In this document: positions 36,011 through 45,159 of the stretch, in pieces | How positions within the stretch are numbered: the stretch's first letter is position 1 | Layout of the letters: each line of letters begins with the position of its first letter | Program-made: the position numbers and the translations under genes | The notes under the pieces: model-generated | What the model saw: the letters and a program-made list of their open reading frames with translations, nothing else | The model's database searches: none | Told to the model about the DNA's origin: nothing | NCBI RefSeq assembly: GCF_003568665.1 | Contig: NZ_QXMH01000001.1 | Span: 1,426,001 to 1,490,000 of the forward strand | Source: Chitinophaga alhagiae | GTDB taxonomy: Bacteria > Bacteroidota > Bacteroidia > Chitinophagales > Chitinophagaceae | Reading direction: 5' to 3' | Length of the DNA stretch: 64,000 nucleotides

Positions 36011-37003
36011 ATGCTATCCCTCCAACTCCCGCAGATTTACTGCCCGTTCCCTTCTATGCTCAATCCCTTCGCAAAAGAAGCAGAAAAACACACCACAGAC
36101 TGGGTCAGCCGTTTTGAGCTGGTAAAATCCGACAAGGCCTGGGAGCGCTTCCGCCGGGCCAAATTTGCCATGCTCTCCGCGCGCGCTTTTCCCACGGCAG
36201 GGCGTTTTGAACTTTGCATTGCCGCGGAGTTCAACACCTGGCTCTTTTTGCTGGACGACAAAAACGACGAGTCCATGTTCGGTAAAATGGACTTCCTGCA
36301 AATGGTGCATTCATTTGTGACCATGATCCTGCAGAACAACGCCGTGGTAGCGCCAGACGAAGGCATGCCGCTGGCCAACAGCTTTGCGGACCTCTGGAAA
36401 CGCATGAAAAGGATCGGCAGCGCCGCCTGGCAAAAACGCTTCGTAAAAAGCATGACGGACTACCTGGACGCCTGCCTCTGGGAGGTGGAAAACCGCATGC
36501 GTCACCAGGCGCCGGCCGTGGCGGACTACATCGAAAAGCGCCCTTACACCGGCGCGCTGTTTGCAGACATTGAGCTGATAGAAGTACTGGAAAGCATCTA
36601 TCTGCCGGACGAAGTTCACGCCCACGAAACGGTGAAGCAGCTTTCCCTGGCCTGCAACAACGTAGTGTGCTGGGCCAACGATCTATTCTCTTTTGACAAG
36701 GAGCGCCGCCAGGGCGATGTACACAACCTGGTGCTGGTACTGAAAGAAGAAAGGGGCCTCTCCCTGGAAGAGGCCATGAACGAAGCCGCCCGCATGCACG
36801 ATGCGGAAGTACGGCGGTTTATTGCCCTTAGCGAGTCGCTGCCGGCATTTGGAGAAGAGACCAACGATGAACTGCAGCGTTACATCACCGTACTGAAAGC
36901 CTGGATGCGGGCCAACCTGGACTGGAGCTTCGGTGACACGGCCCGGTACCGGATGAACATCACGGAAACGGCCAGCGGCAACTGGCTCATATCCCGCCTG
37001 TAA
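36011..37003 (+). CDS. Class I terpene synthase
   Basis: 330 residues. The metal-binding motifs are complete: an aspartate-rich motif DDKND at 82-86, Arg177 as a likely pyrophosphate sensor, the NSE triad NDLFSFDKE at 223-231, and an RY pair at 312-313. These define a bacterial class I (ionisation-initiated) cyclase of mono- or sesquiterpene size. The substrate is probably geranyl or farnesyl diphosphate; the product cannot be predicted. No prenyl transferase, P450 or methyltransferase accompanies it. ATG 36011 follows a 32-bp-period repeat array. The gene faces a glycosyltransferase gene tail to tail with only 20 bp between. Confidence 0.93.
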   Translation: MLSLQLPQIYCPFPSMLNPFAKEAEKHTTDWVSRFELVKSDKAWERFRRAKFAMLSARAFPTAGRFELCIAAEFNTWLFLLDDKNDESMFGKMDFLQMVHSFVTMILQNNAVVAPDEGMPLANSFADLWKRMKRIGSAAWQKRFVKSMTDYLDACLWEVENRMRHQAPAVADYIEKRPYTGALFADIELIEVLESIYLPDEVHAHETVKQLSLACNNVVCWANDLFSFDKERRQGDVHNLVLVLKEERGLSLEEAMNEAARMHDAEVRRFIALSESLPAFGEETNDELQRYITVLKAWMRANLDWSFGDTARYRMNITETASGNWLISRL

Positions 37004-37023
37004 AAAAGCGATGGAAGGGGCGC

Positions 37024-38169
37024 TTACTTCACCTGGCGCCCTTTCCATTCGTAAGATCCGAACTTGCCGAGCCAGCCGGCCGCCACCACGTAGATAATAT
37101 GAAAAGGCTGCCCGGGAATGAACCAGGCCAGCATGCGGGCCTTACGGAAAAATGAGGCTACCGGCGCCAGAAAGATCAGTTCTATCACCACCTTGTACAC
37201 CAGCACGCCCAGCCACCAGCTCCACAAAGCCGGGTTAAAAACCGCTACCAGCGCCAGCAACACCAGTATCACGTTCCAGATGTACACCAGCACCAGCACG
37301 CGGGTAACCCTTTTATCCTCATATTTATCTGCCTTGGAAGACCAGCGGATGCGCTGCTGCATAAAGCCCCCTACCGTATCTACCGGCAATGTGCGTACCA
37401 CCGCCTCGCGGCTTTTGAGGTACATCACCCCGTCCGGGTAGGCGTGGTATATTTTGTACATCAGCAGCATGTCATCTCCGGACGCTATCATGTCTATGCC
37501 TGTAAACCCGCCCACTTCTTCAAAGGCCGTTTTTTCATAGGCCAGGTTGGCGCCGTTGCACATGGTGCCCGTTTGCAGGTAGGCCACCGAACCGGTAATG
37601 CCCTGCATGGTCATAAAGTCTAGCGACTGCAGTTTTTTGAAAAAACCATCTTCCCGGTGATAAGCAACGGGGGCCGCAATAAAGCGGGGGTGATAGGTCT
37701 CGTAAAACTTCACGATGGTTTCCAGCCATTTGGGCCCCATCACACAATCCGCGTCAGTGGTCACTATGAGATGCCCTTCTGCCTGGCCAATGGCCAGCTC
37801 TATGGCTTTTTTCTTGTAAGAGTTCAGCCGCTGCGTTTTGCTGATATGATCGCTCATGCGGATGAGGCGTATGTTGGCGGCGGGGAAGTACTTGACGATG
37901 TCTGCCGTACCGTCTTCCGAAAAATCGTCTACCACTATCACTTCAAAAAGATTGGCGGGATAGCTCTGGTGCTGCAGGGCTTCCAGCAGGGGCGGCAGGT
38001 TTTGCTCCTCATCCCGGGCGGGAATGATAACAGACACCCTGGTATTGAAGGTATAGGCATGCGCGGAGGGATCAAATGTTTTCAGCCGCCGCCAGCCATA
38101 GCTGTAAGACAGCATAAGTATACCGTATAAAAAAGCGAGTCCTAAAGTGATGATCAATAAAGCGTTCAT
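37024..38169 (-). CDS. GT2 family membrane glycosyltransferase
   Basis: 381 residues. An N-terminal membrane helix (about 3-24) precedes the GT-A domain: SVIIPARDEEQNLPPLLEAL, VVDDFSEDGT, the DADC nucleotide-binding aspartates and the QQRIRW acceptor motif. C-terminal helices (about 285-355) anchor it. It resembles chitin synthase/ceramide or cell-wall glycan synthases that act at the cytoplasmic face. It follows the hydrolase gene by 5 bp and could share a transcript. Substrates unknown. Confidence 0.9.
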   Translation of the reverse strand: MNALLIITLGLAFLYGILMLSYSYGWRRLKTFDPSAHAYTFNTRVSVIIPARDEEQNLPPLLEALQHQSYPANLFEVIVVDDFSEDGTADIVKYFPAANIRLIRMSDHISKTQRLNSYKKKAIELAIGQAEGHLIVTTDADCVMGPKWLETIVKFYETYHPRFIAAPVAYHREDGFFKKLQSLDFMTMQGITGSVAYLQTGTMCNGANLAYEKTAFEEVGGFTGIDMIASGDDMLLMYKIYHAYPDGVMYLKSREAVVRTLPVDTVGGFMQQRIRWSSKADKYEDKRVTRVLVLVYIWNVILVLLALVAVFNPALWSWWLGVLVYKVVIELIFLAPVASFFRKARMLAWFIPGQPFHIIYVVAAGWLGKFGSYEWKGRQVK

Positions 38170-38174
38170 GCTTG

Positions 38175-38978
38175 CTAGCTCCTGATATTTTTTCTGATAA
38201 TGAATCCCAGCTCCTCCGTAATCAGCTGGTGGCCTTTTTCCAGCACTACAATGTTGCAGGGGAACGAACCGTCTGCAAAGCGTTCACCTATCCCGGGGGG
38301 GATCACCCGGTCATAACGCCCGAAAATGGCAACGGTGTCTACCCTGTAACGCGCCAGCAGTTGCTTGCAATGTTTCATGGAAGGCATCATCCTTCTCATA
38401 ATGGTCCATACGTTGTATACAAGCAGGCGTTTCTCCGGCTTATCCATTCTGTGATAAGCAAACTTGTACACACTTTCATTCAGGAACCCCCACTGCCGCC
38501 ATAAGGCAAGCAATCTGAAAAACACGGCCGGATGACGGGTATTGTAAGAAAACAGCAGGTTCCCCAATATGGTTTGCGTGGCAAACATATGCCACGGATT
38601 ATTTTTCAGTCCATCCGGCGCCGCCAGTACCAGGTGCTTTACCCGGGATGCCAGCTTTTCAATGATGCACAAGGCCAGCCTTCCTCCCATACTATAACCC
38701 ATAAGGGAGAAAGTTTGTTTGCCGAATTTTTCCAATATTTTTTCCGTCAGCGCCGCCAGGTCCTCTTTTTCAAACGGCCTGTTTTCCCGCCAGGCGGTAT
38801 TTCCGTGAAAGGGCATATCTAACGCGATGATCGTAAATAAATTGCCCAAACCCGCATCCATACAACGAAAGTGCGATGCGCGCTCGCCAAACCCGTGAAA
38901 GCAGATCAGCAATTCAGGCCCGGAACCGGCAACAATGCCGGTAAACTCACTTTGTTTATATGGGAGAAAAAAATCCAT
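38175..38978 (-). CDS. Alpha/beta hydrolase upstream of GT2
   Basis: 267 residues from ATG 38978; the open frame extends to a TTG that I do not use. HGFGERASHF supplies the oxyanion segment, Ser96 lies in GYSMGGR, and the acid and base are in GRYDRVIPP and EKGHQLITE. No signal peptide. The MDFFLPYKQSEFTGIVAGSG start is conserved-looking among small esterase-like hydrolases of Bacteroidota. The two-gene unit with GT2 suggests a lipid or glycan processing role, which is inference. Confidence 0.85.
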   Translation of the reverse strand: MDFFLPYKQSEFTGIVAGSGPELLICFHGFGERASHFRCMDAGLGNLFTIIALDMPFHGNTAWRENRPFEKEDLAALTEKILEKFGKQTFSLMGYSMGGRLALCIIEKLASRVKHLVLAAPDGLKNNPWHMFATQTILGNLLFSYNTRHPAVFFRLLALWRQWGFLNESVYKFAYHRMDKPEKRLLVYNVWTIMRRMMPSMKHCKQLLARYRVDTVAIFGRYDRVIPPGIGERFADGSFPCNIVVLEKGHQLITEELGFIIRKNIRS

Positions 38979-39066
38979 GTCCTGTTCCCAACGGGGCAAC
39001 AATTTTAAACAACTTTTGCCAATTGCTATAATCTAGGTAAATTACGAGTAGACTAAAATATGCAAG

Positions 39067-40860
39067 ATGGAAACCGCAGTAAACAGTAAAGCAGCCCTCA
39101 AAGGCGCTGAGTTTCTCGTGAAAGAAAGTTCGCCGGCAGAGATATTTATCCCGGAAAATTTTTCGGAAGAGCAGCTGATGATCCGTGACATGGCCGAGCA
39201 ATTTGTTGCCAAGGAAGTAACTCCCGTGCTGGAGCGGTTGGATAAACTGGAAGAAGGCCTGATGCCTTCCCTGCTGGAAAAAGCCGGGGAACAGGGGCTG
39301 CTGGGCGCGGCCTTCCCGGAGGAATATGGCGGCCTGGGAAAAGACTTTATCACCGCCACCCTCATTAACGAGGCGCTGGGCGCCGGGCATTCCTTCTCTG
39401 TGGCCATGGCTGCGCATACCGGCATTGGCTCCCTGCCCATCCTGTACTTTGGCAACGACGCGCAAAAACAAAAATATATTCCCAAACTGGCCAGCGGTGA
39501 AATGAAAGGCGCCTACGCCCTTACCGAGCCCAACTCCGGTTCTGACGCGCTCAGCGCCAAAACCTCCGCCAAACTGACGGCAGACGGCAAGCACTACCTG
39601 CTCAACGGCCAGAAGATATGGATCACCAACTCCGGCTTTGCGGATGTGTTTACCGTATTTGCGAAGATAGACGGAGACAAGTTTACCGCCTTCATTGTAG
39701 ATAAAGACACGCCCGGTTTCACGCTGGGCGCGGAAGAGCACAAGATGGGCATTAAAGGTTCCTCCACCCGGCAGATCTATTTCCAGGACGCAAAGGTGCC
39801 CGCGGAAAATGTGCTGGGTGAGATCGGCAAGGGCCACCTCATTGCCTTCAACATCCTCAACATTGGCCGTCTTAAACTCTGCGCCGCCGCTCTGGGCGGG
39901 GCCAAGGGCAGCCTTAACATCACCATTCAGTATGCCAATACGCGGGAACAGTTCAAACAGCCCATTGCCAATTTTGGCGCCATACAACACAAGCTGGCCG
40001 AAATGGCCACCCGCATCTGGGTGTGCGAATCCGCCCTGTACCGCACGGCGCAGCTCATAGACCAGAAAGAGCAGGAACTGCTGGCGGAAGGCAAATCCCT
40101 GGGAGAAGCCTCACTGGGCGCCGCGGAAGAATACGCCGTGGAATGCGCCATGCTGAAGGTGAACGGCTCCGAAGTGCTTGACTTTGTGGTGGACGAAGGG
40201 GTGCAGGTGCATGGCGGCAACGGTTTTAGTGACGAGTATGTTATTTCCAAAGCCTACCGGGACTCGCGCATTAACCGCATCTTTGAAGGCACCAACGAAA
40301 TTAACCGCCTGCTTACGCTTGACATGACGCTGAAACGCGCCCTCAAAGGCCGCCTGGACCTGATGACGCCCGCCATGAACGTTATGAAGGAACTAATGAG
40401 CATTCCCGACTTTGGCGGAGATGACGAAGCGGCCTTTGCACCGGAGAAAAAGATCATCGCCAATATGAAAAAGGCCATACTGATGGCAGCGGGCGGGGCG
40501 GTGCAAAAACTGCAGATGAAGCTGGAAAGCGAGCAGGAAATACTCATGAACATTGCGGACATGGCCATTGAGACCTTTGTGAGCGAAAGCGCCCTGCTGC
40601 GCCTCATCAGGCTCACGGAAGAAAAAGGAGCGGCGGCCGTGGCCCTGCAGGCAGACATGGTACGCACATACCTCAGCGATGCGGCAGACCGGGTCAACAA
40701 GTCCGGTAAAGACGCCATTAATGGCTTTGCCGAGGGTGATGAACAGCGCATGATGCTCCTGGGCCTGAAACGTTTTACCAAAACCGCGCCCTTCAACACA
40801 AAGGATGCACGCCGGCGCATTGCCGCCAAACTGATCGCAGACAACCGGTATGCTTTTTAA
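39067..40860 (+). CDS. Acyl-CoA dehydrogenase (long-chain/VLCAD-like)
   Basis: 597 residues, longer than the usual 380. The standard core covers about 35-430: TEPNSGSDA (FAD/substrate loop), WITNSGFADVFTVFA, KMGIKGSSTR and the catalytic base in RIFEGTNEINR (Glu near 406). A C-terminal extension of about 170 residues is helical, as in very-long-chain acyl-CoA dehydrogenases and Bacteroidota relatives. It performs FAD-dependent alpha,beta-dehydrogenation in fatty acid oxidation. No electron-transfer flavoprotein genes or other beta-oxidation genes lie beside it. The next gene, on the same strand, is an unrelated amidase. Confidence 0.93.
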   Translation: METAVNSKAALKGAEFLVKESSPAEIFIPENFSEEQLMIRDMAEQFVAKEVTPVLERLDKLEEGLMPSLLEKAGEQGLLGAAFPEEYGGLGKDFITATLINEALGAGHSFSVAMAAHTGIGSLPILYFGNDAQKQKYIPKLASGEMKGAYALTEPNSGSDALSAKTSAKLTADGKHYLLNGQKIWITNSGFADVFTVFAKIDGDKFTAFIVDKDTPGFTLGAEEHKMGIKGSSTRQIYFQDAKVPAENVLGEIGKGHLIAFNILNIGRLKLCAAALGGAKGSLNITIQYANTREQFKQPIANFGAIQHKLAEMATRIWVCESALYRTAQLIDQKEQELLAEGKSLGEASLGAAEEYAVECAMLKVNGSEVLDFVVDEGVQVHGGNGFSDEYVISKAYRDSRINRIFEGTNEINRLLTLDMTLKRALKGRLDLMTPAMNVMKELMSIPDFGGDDEAAFAPEKKIIANMKKAILMAAGGAVQKLQMKLESEQEILMNIADMAIETFVSESALLRLIRLTEEKGAAAVALQADMVRTYLSDAADRVNKSGKDAINGFAEGDEQRMMLLGLKRFTKTAPFNTKDARRRIAAKLIADNRYAF

Positions 40861-40985
40861 CGGCTTGCAGCATTGAGCCAGAATAATGATCTTTGCATCA
40901 GCAATTACATAGTATCAATATGGCAAGGGGGTGTGTTGACAGTAACCGGCACAGCCCCTTGCTTTTCAGGATAATTCAGAGAGTC

Positions 40986-42746
40986 ATGATGAAAAGGACA
41001 GGAGGAAGCCTGCTGCTCGCAGCCGTGCTGGCATTACAGGCCACCGCGCAGAACAAGAGCTTTTTACGCCTCACCCAGCCCGGCAAACAGCACAACCCGG
41101 TAACCGCCACCCGCCAGTTCCTGGTGGGCAGCACCTGCACCAGCTGCGCCGTATTTGTGAATGACGAGCCGCAGAAGGTATACCCCACCGGCGCCTTTGC
41201 CATTGAGGTGGCGCTGGAGGAAGGAGAAAACGAGTTCGAGATCAAATCCAGGGGCCCGGCCGGAGATTCTACCGTCAGGCTCGTCTCCTTCTCCTACCGC
41301 ACACCGGAAGCGCCCAAGCCCATCAATTCTTTCAACATCGGCTATATACAGACCTTCCCGGAAGGGAACCTGATAGTGGCCCCCGGAGACCTGATCAAAA
41401 TAAGGGTGAAAGCCATGCCCGGCGGCACCGTTATGGTCGGCAACAATTTTGCGCTTACGGAGCTGCCCCTGAGCGGCAGCCAGACCATGCCCGGCATTTA
41501 CCAGGGCACCTACACCGTGCAATGCAATGACCCGATGATCAATGGCAGGGCCTTGCCCGTTACCCTTAGCAACGGCAGCCAGCAGGTACAGCGCAACACG
41601 GTGTACAGCTTTACCTTAAGAGACCCGCAGCTGCAGCCCCAGGTAGCCGTTACCACCGGAGATGCCCCCTTCCTGAAGTTTGGCCTGGGAGATGACCGGC
41701 TGGGAGGTACCAAAGCCGGCTACCTGGACGAAGGCGTGTACCTCCACCTGACCGGCAAGGTAGGGTCTGACTACCGCGTAAAACTGGCCAAGAACTTTAC
41801 CGCCTACATTCCGCAGGATATGGTAAAACTGCTGCCGGCGGGCACGTTCCCTCCTTCCTCCCTCACCGGCTCCTGGCGCGTATGGGGAGATGAAAAGTTC
41901 GATTATGTGACTGTTGGCCTGGGCCAGAAGCTGCCTTACCGCTCCACCCAGCAGCTGGAGCCGTCAAAAATTATTGTAGACATCTACGGCGCCACCGCCA
42001 ATACCAACTGGATCTCCCAGCTGGAAAACACCCGCGAGATAAAGAATGTGTATTACGACCAGGTAGAAGATGACATCCTGCGGGTCACCATAGAGTTAAA
42101 ACACAACCAGCATTGGGGCCACCAGGTGTACTACAACGGCAACACCCTTACCGTAAAAGTGAAACGGCCGCCCGCCAAACCCGGCCTGGGCAACCTCACC
42201 ATTGCGGTAGACGCCGGCCACGGCGGCAGCAACGCCGGCGCCCGCGGCCCCACCGGGGTGTACGAAAAAGAAATGAGCCTGGCCGTGGCCATTGCCCTGC
42301 AGCAGGCCCTGCGGGCAGAAGGGGCCCGCGTGCTGATGACCAGGGTGAACGACTCGTATGTAGACAACAACTACCGCATTATTTCCTACCGGGACAAAGA
42401 CCCTGACCTGCTGGTGAGCATTCACCTTAACTCCGCCGCAGACCCCATCCGCATCAAAGGCACCAGCACCTATTATAAACACGTGGGGTTCCGCCCCCTC
42501 AGCCAGTATATTTACAAACACCTGCTGGAGCTGGGGCTGAATGAGTTCGGCAATGTGGGCAATTTCAACTTTGCCCTTAACAACCCCACAGAATACCCCA
42601 ACGTACTGGTAGAAACAGTGTTTCTCAGCAGCCCTGAAGATGAAATGAAAATACTGGACGCCGGCTTCCGGAAAAGCATGGCGGATAAAATTGTGCTGGG
42701 CATCAAGGATTTTGTGGCCGCGTCTTACGCAAAGCCGGGAGAATAA
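40986..42746 (+). CDS. Secreted N-acetylmuramoyl-L-alanine amidase
   Basis: 586 residues from ATG 40986 (or the next Met at 40989); the longer open frame upstream lacks a signal. A signal peptide ends about residue 22 (ATAQ). A long N-terminal region of beta-rich, SH3-like domains without a clear family (about 25-380) precedes an Amidase_3 catalytic domain: zinc ligands in VDAGHGG and SIHLNS, the glutamate in YEKEM and the catalytic Glu in LVETVFLSS. It cleaves the lactyl-amide bond of peptidoglycan in the periplasm. The large N-terminal part may direct it to the septum or to a partner. Confidence 0.93.
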   Translation: MMKRTGGSLLLAAVLALQATAQNKSFLRLTQPGKQHNPVTATRQFLVGSTCTSCAVFVNDEPQKVYPTGAFAIEVALEEGENEFEIKSRGPAGDSTVRLVSFSYRTPEAPKPINSFNIGYIQTFPEGNLIVAPGDLIKIRVKAMPGGTVMVGNNFALTELPLSGSQTMPGIYQGTYTVQCNDPMINGRALPVTLSNGSQQVQRNTVYSFTLRDPQLQPQVAVTTGDAPFLKFGLGDDRLGGTKAGYLDEGVYLHLTGKVGSDYRVKLAKNFTAYIPQDMVKLLPAGTFPPSSLTGSWRVWGDEKFDYVTVGLGQKLPYRSTQQLEPSKIIVDIYGATANTNWISQLENTREIKNVYYDQVEDDILRVTIELKHNQHWGHQVYYNGNTLTVKVKRPPAKPGLGNLTIAVDAGHGGSNAGARGPTGVYEKEMSLAVAIALQQALRAEGARVLMTRVNDSYVDNNYRIISYRDKDPDLLVSIHLNSAADPIRIKGTSTYYKHVGFRPLSQYIYKHLLELGLNEFGNVGNFNFALNNPTEYPNVLVETVFLSSPEDEMKILDAGFRKSMADKIVLGIKDFVAASYAKPGE

Positions 42747-42925
42747 ATGCCGGCCACGGCAAACCGGCCTGGTGGATAAACATTGTATGTGGGCAAACGG
42801 CCGCCTGGAGGGGGGCCTCTATTCAGCCAGGCCCGCTCAAAAGGCGCAGGATACCCGCCTATACCATTCCAATTTGTTATGCTGCATAACCAAAATATAT
42901 GGTGCGCTACCCCCTGAAAAGAGAA

Positions 42926-42948
42926 ATGGCTCCCGCAGAGGGAGCCAT
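42926..42948. terminator. Hairpin downstream of the murein amidase gene
   Basis: ATGGCTCCC and GGGAGCCAT form a perfect 9-bp stem around a 5-base loop about 180 bp past the amidase stop codon. The T-run is poor on the plus strand, so termination efficiency is uncertain. Confidence 0.55.
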
Positions 42949-43334
42949 GTAAAATAACCGTGACAGTAAACCGTTTACGGTATTTCCATATCCAGAACGA
43001 ATCTTTATTATATATTACTCAAGGTGAAATAACGTTTTAACCAGGTATAGTCATGTCCCATGTCTAGGCAGTGTTTCAGGGGCCGGTGCGGGGAATTCCT
43101 AAAATACGCAGTACTGTAAAATTGTAAATTCCCCTTCACTGGTACAATACTCATTAATGGGTATTTTTCAGCCAGCCCCCGGGGCGCGTTAACATCCTAC
43201 CATATTAGTAGATTAATACCTATCTTTGCCAGCGCAGCAAACAGCACTGCCCTTGCAGGCGTATCAGTTACTAAACATTGATAAATACGTACTTACAAGG
43301 CAAAAAAATTCCCGATCCGAGCTGAGGCGGCGTA

Positions 43335-43364
43335 TTGGGATGAACTGCGTAATTCGTAACTTTG
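43335..43364 (+). promoter_or_regulatory. Bacteroidota-type promoter of korB
   Basis: TTG at 43335-43337, a 19-bp spacer and TAACTTTG at 43357-43364 fit the -33/-7 pattern. A start near 43370 leaves a short leader of about 16 nt to ATG 43386. Confidence 0.6.
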
Positions 43365-43385
43365 AAGTTCAAACTATATAAATAA

Positions 43386-44423
43386 ATGTCAACTACCACC
43401 ATCCCTCCGCAGCCATTGACGGCCAAGGACTTTGCAACGGACCAGGAAGTACGCTGGTGCCCGGGTTGCGGGGATTATTCCATACTGAAACAGGTTCAGA
43501 CCATCATGCCGGGCTTAGGCATACCCCGTGAAAATATAGTGATCGTTTCCGGTATAGGCTGCTCGTCACGCTTTCCATATTACATGAACACGTACGGCAT
43601 GCACTCTATCCACGGCCGCGCCACGGCCATCGCTTCCGGCCTGAAGGCAACCCGCCCCGAGCTGAGCGTATGGATCGTAACGGGAGACGGGGACGGGCTT
43701 TCCATTGGCGGCAACCACACTATTCACCTGCTGCGCCGTAATTTTGACGTGAACCTGATGTTGTTCAACAACCAGATATACGGGCTTACCAAGGGGCAGT
43801 ATTCTCCTACTTCAGAAAGGAATAAAGTCACCAAAAGCACGCCCTACGGCAGTATAGATCACCCCTTCAACCCCATGGCCCTGGCCATGGGCGCAGACGC
43901 TACCTTCCTGGCGCGCAGTATGGACCGGGACCCCAAGCACCTGCAGGAAATGCTTAAACGCAGCCACGCCCATAAAGGCGCCTCTTTCCTGGAAATATAC
44001 CAGAACTGCAACATCTTCAACGATGGCGCTTTTGAGGTGTTCACTGAAAAATCATCCAAGGCGCAGGAAACTATTTTTGTGGAGCACGGCCAGCCCCTGA
44101 TCTTCGGCGCCCAGAAAAACAAAGGCATCCGGCTGGACGGTCACCGGCCCGTAGTGGTAGACCTCGGCGAAAGCCAATATAGCGCCTCAGACCTTTGGAT
44201 ACATGATGAGCAAGACTTCGGCAAAGCCCAGATACTGACCCGGATGTTTGACGATCCGCGCATAGAAGGCCACCTGCCGCGCCCGTTCGGCGTGTTCTAC
44301 CAGATTTTCAGGCCCACTTATGATGATATCATGACGGCGCAGCTGGAGGAAGCTACGGCCAAAAGAGGCCCCGGCAACCTGGACAAGCTGCTGGCCGGGA
44401 ATGAGACCTGGACGATCCTGTAA
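43386..44423 (+). CDS. korB: 2-oxoacid:ferredoxin oxidoreductase, beta subunit
   Basis: 345 residues. The thiamine diphosphate site is GDGDGLSIGGNH (100-111) with Asn128-Asn129. Four cysteines are placed to hold the 4Fe-4S cluster: Cys25 and Cys28 (WCPGCGD), Cys59 (GIGCS) and Cys208 (NCNIF). It decarboxylates a 2-oxoacid, probably 2-oxoglutarate, passing electrons to ferredoxin. The alpha subunit (korA), normally next to it in this phylum, is not in the flanks: korB has its own promoter and a terminator. It follows a long gene-less spacer. Confidence 0.95.
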   Translation: MSTTTIPPQPLTAKDFATDQEVRWCPGCGDYSILKQVQTIMPGLGIPRENIVIVSGIGCSSRFPYYMNTYGMHSIHGRATAIASGLKATRPELSVWIVTGDGDGLSIGGNHTIHLLRRNFDVNLMLFNNQIYGLTKGQYSPTSERNKVTKSTPYGSIDHPFNPMALAMGADATFLARSMDRDPKHLQEMLKRSHAHKGASFLEIYQNCNIFNDGAFEVFTEKSSKAQETIFVEHGQPLIFGAQKNKGIRLDGHRPVVVDLGESQYSASDLWIHDEQDFGKAQILTRMFDDPRIEGHLPRPFGVFYQIFRPTYDDIMTAQLEEATAKRGPGNLDKLLAGNETWTIL

Positions 44424-44441
44424 ACCATTCTCCAAAAAATA

Positions 44442-44479
44442 ACAAAGGCCCTGGTTCTTCAACGGACCAGGGCCTTTGT
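44442..44479. terminator. Bidirectional terminator between korB and the LysE gene
   Basis: ACAAAGGCCCTGGT and ACCAGGGCCTTTGT form a perfect 14-bp stem around a 10-base loop. It separates the convergent korB and LysE-family genes. Confidence 0.88.
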
Positions 44480-44505
44480 GCATATTGCAGGGAATCGCTT
44501 TTTCC

Positions 44506-45144
44506 CTAATGGGTAAACGTACCGTCTCCGAAAAATACCTGGTACAGCAGCGCCAGCCCGAAAATGATCATACATACGCCCGCCACCTTGTTCAGCCACA
44601 CCACGTTGGTAAGGGTCAGCTTATGGCGGATCTTGTCAGATACAAAAACCTTTAAAATATCGGCAGACAGTACAAAGGCCAGGCAAACGCTGTACATGGT
44701 AACCCGGTAGCTTACAGAAGTACCGGCATAGGCCACGCATACGCCCAGCCAGAATATGATAACGCCGGGGTTGAGCGTGTTCATCAAGTAGCCGCCCAGC
44801 CATATTTTGGCATAGTCCCGCGTGCTGAACATTTCAGGGGGCTCATCTCCGGTAGTGATCTTTACTTTCTTGAACAGCAGGCCGTACACGCCCATGCCAA
44901 TGAGGAGAATACCGCCGCCAATGCCAATGGCCGTGGTGAAATTGCCGAGGTAGCCAACAAAAGAAGAAGCCAGGTTACCGAGCAGCACAAACATAATGTC
45001 GCTGGCGGATACGCCCAGCGCAAAACTAATACCCGCGCGGAATCCGTTGCTGATGCTGTATTTAATGATAGCAAAAATAACGGGCCCCACAGACACGGAT
45101 AAAAACACTCCCAATCCCAGTCCGGCAATGATGGCGGCAATCAT
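44506..45144 (-). CDS. LysE family transporter
   Basis: 212 residues with six predicted membrane helices. The N-terminal GLGLGVFLSVSVGPVIFAII and GISFALGVSASDIMFVLLGN follow the LysE/RhtB pattern; the central loop before TM4 holds charged residues. Members export amino acids such as lysine, homoserine or threonine. The substrate is not evident. It ends near a strong terminator and is 15 bp downstream of the GH3-family gene on the same strand, a probable two-gene unit. Confidence 0.9.
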   Translation of the reverse strand: MIAAIIAGLGLGVFLSVSVGPVIFAIIKYSISNGFRAGISFALGVSASDIMFVLLGNLASSFVGYLGNFTTAIGIGGGILLIGMGVYGLLFKKVKITTGDEPPEMFSTRDYAKIWLGGYLMNTLNPGVIIFWLGVCVAYAGTSVSYRVTMYSVCLAFVLSADILKVFVSDKIRHKLTLTNVVWLNKVAGVCMIIFGLALLYQVFFGDGTFTH

Positions 45145-45159
45145 GTGTTCAATTACTTG

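Larger units (their letters stand above)
42747..43385. other. Gene-less spacer of about 640 bp before korB
   Basis: No convincing gene on either strand. It holds a perfect 9-bp hairpin at 42926-42948 and the korB promoter near 43335-43364. A second TAnnTTTG match (TATCTTTG) lies near 43220 on the plus strand, without a clear -33 element. The alpha subunit gene expected upstream of korB is not here. Confidence 0.6.
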
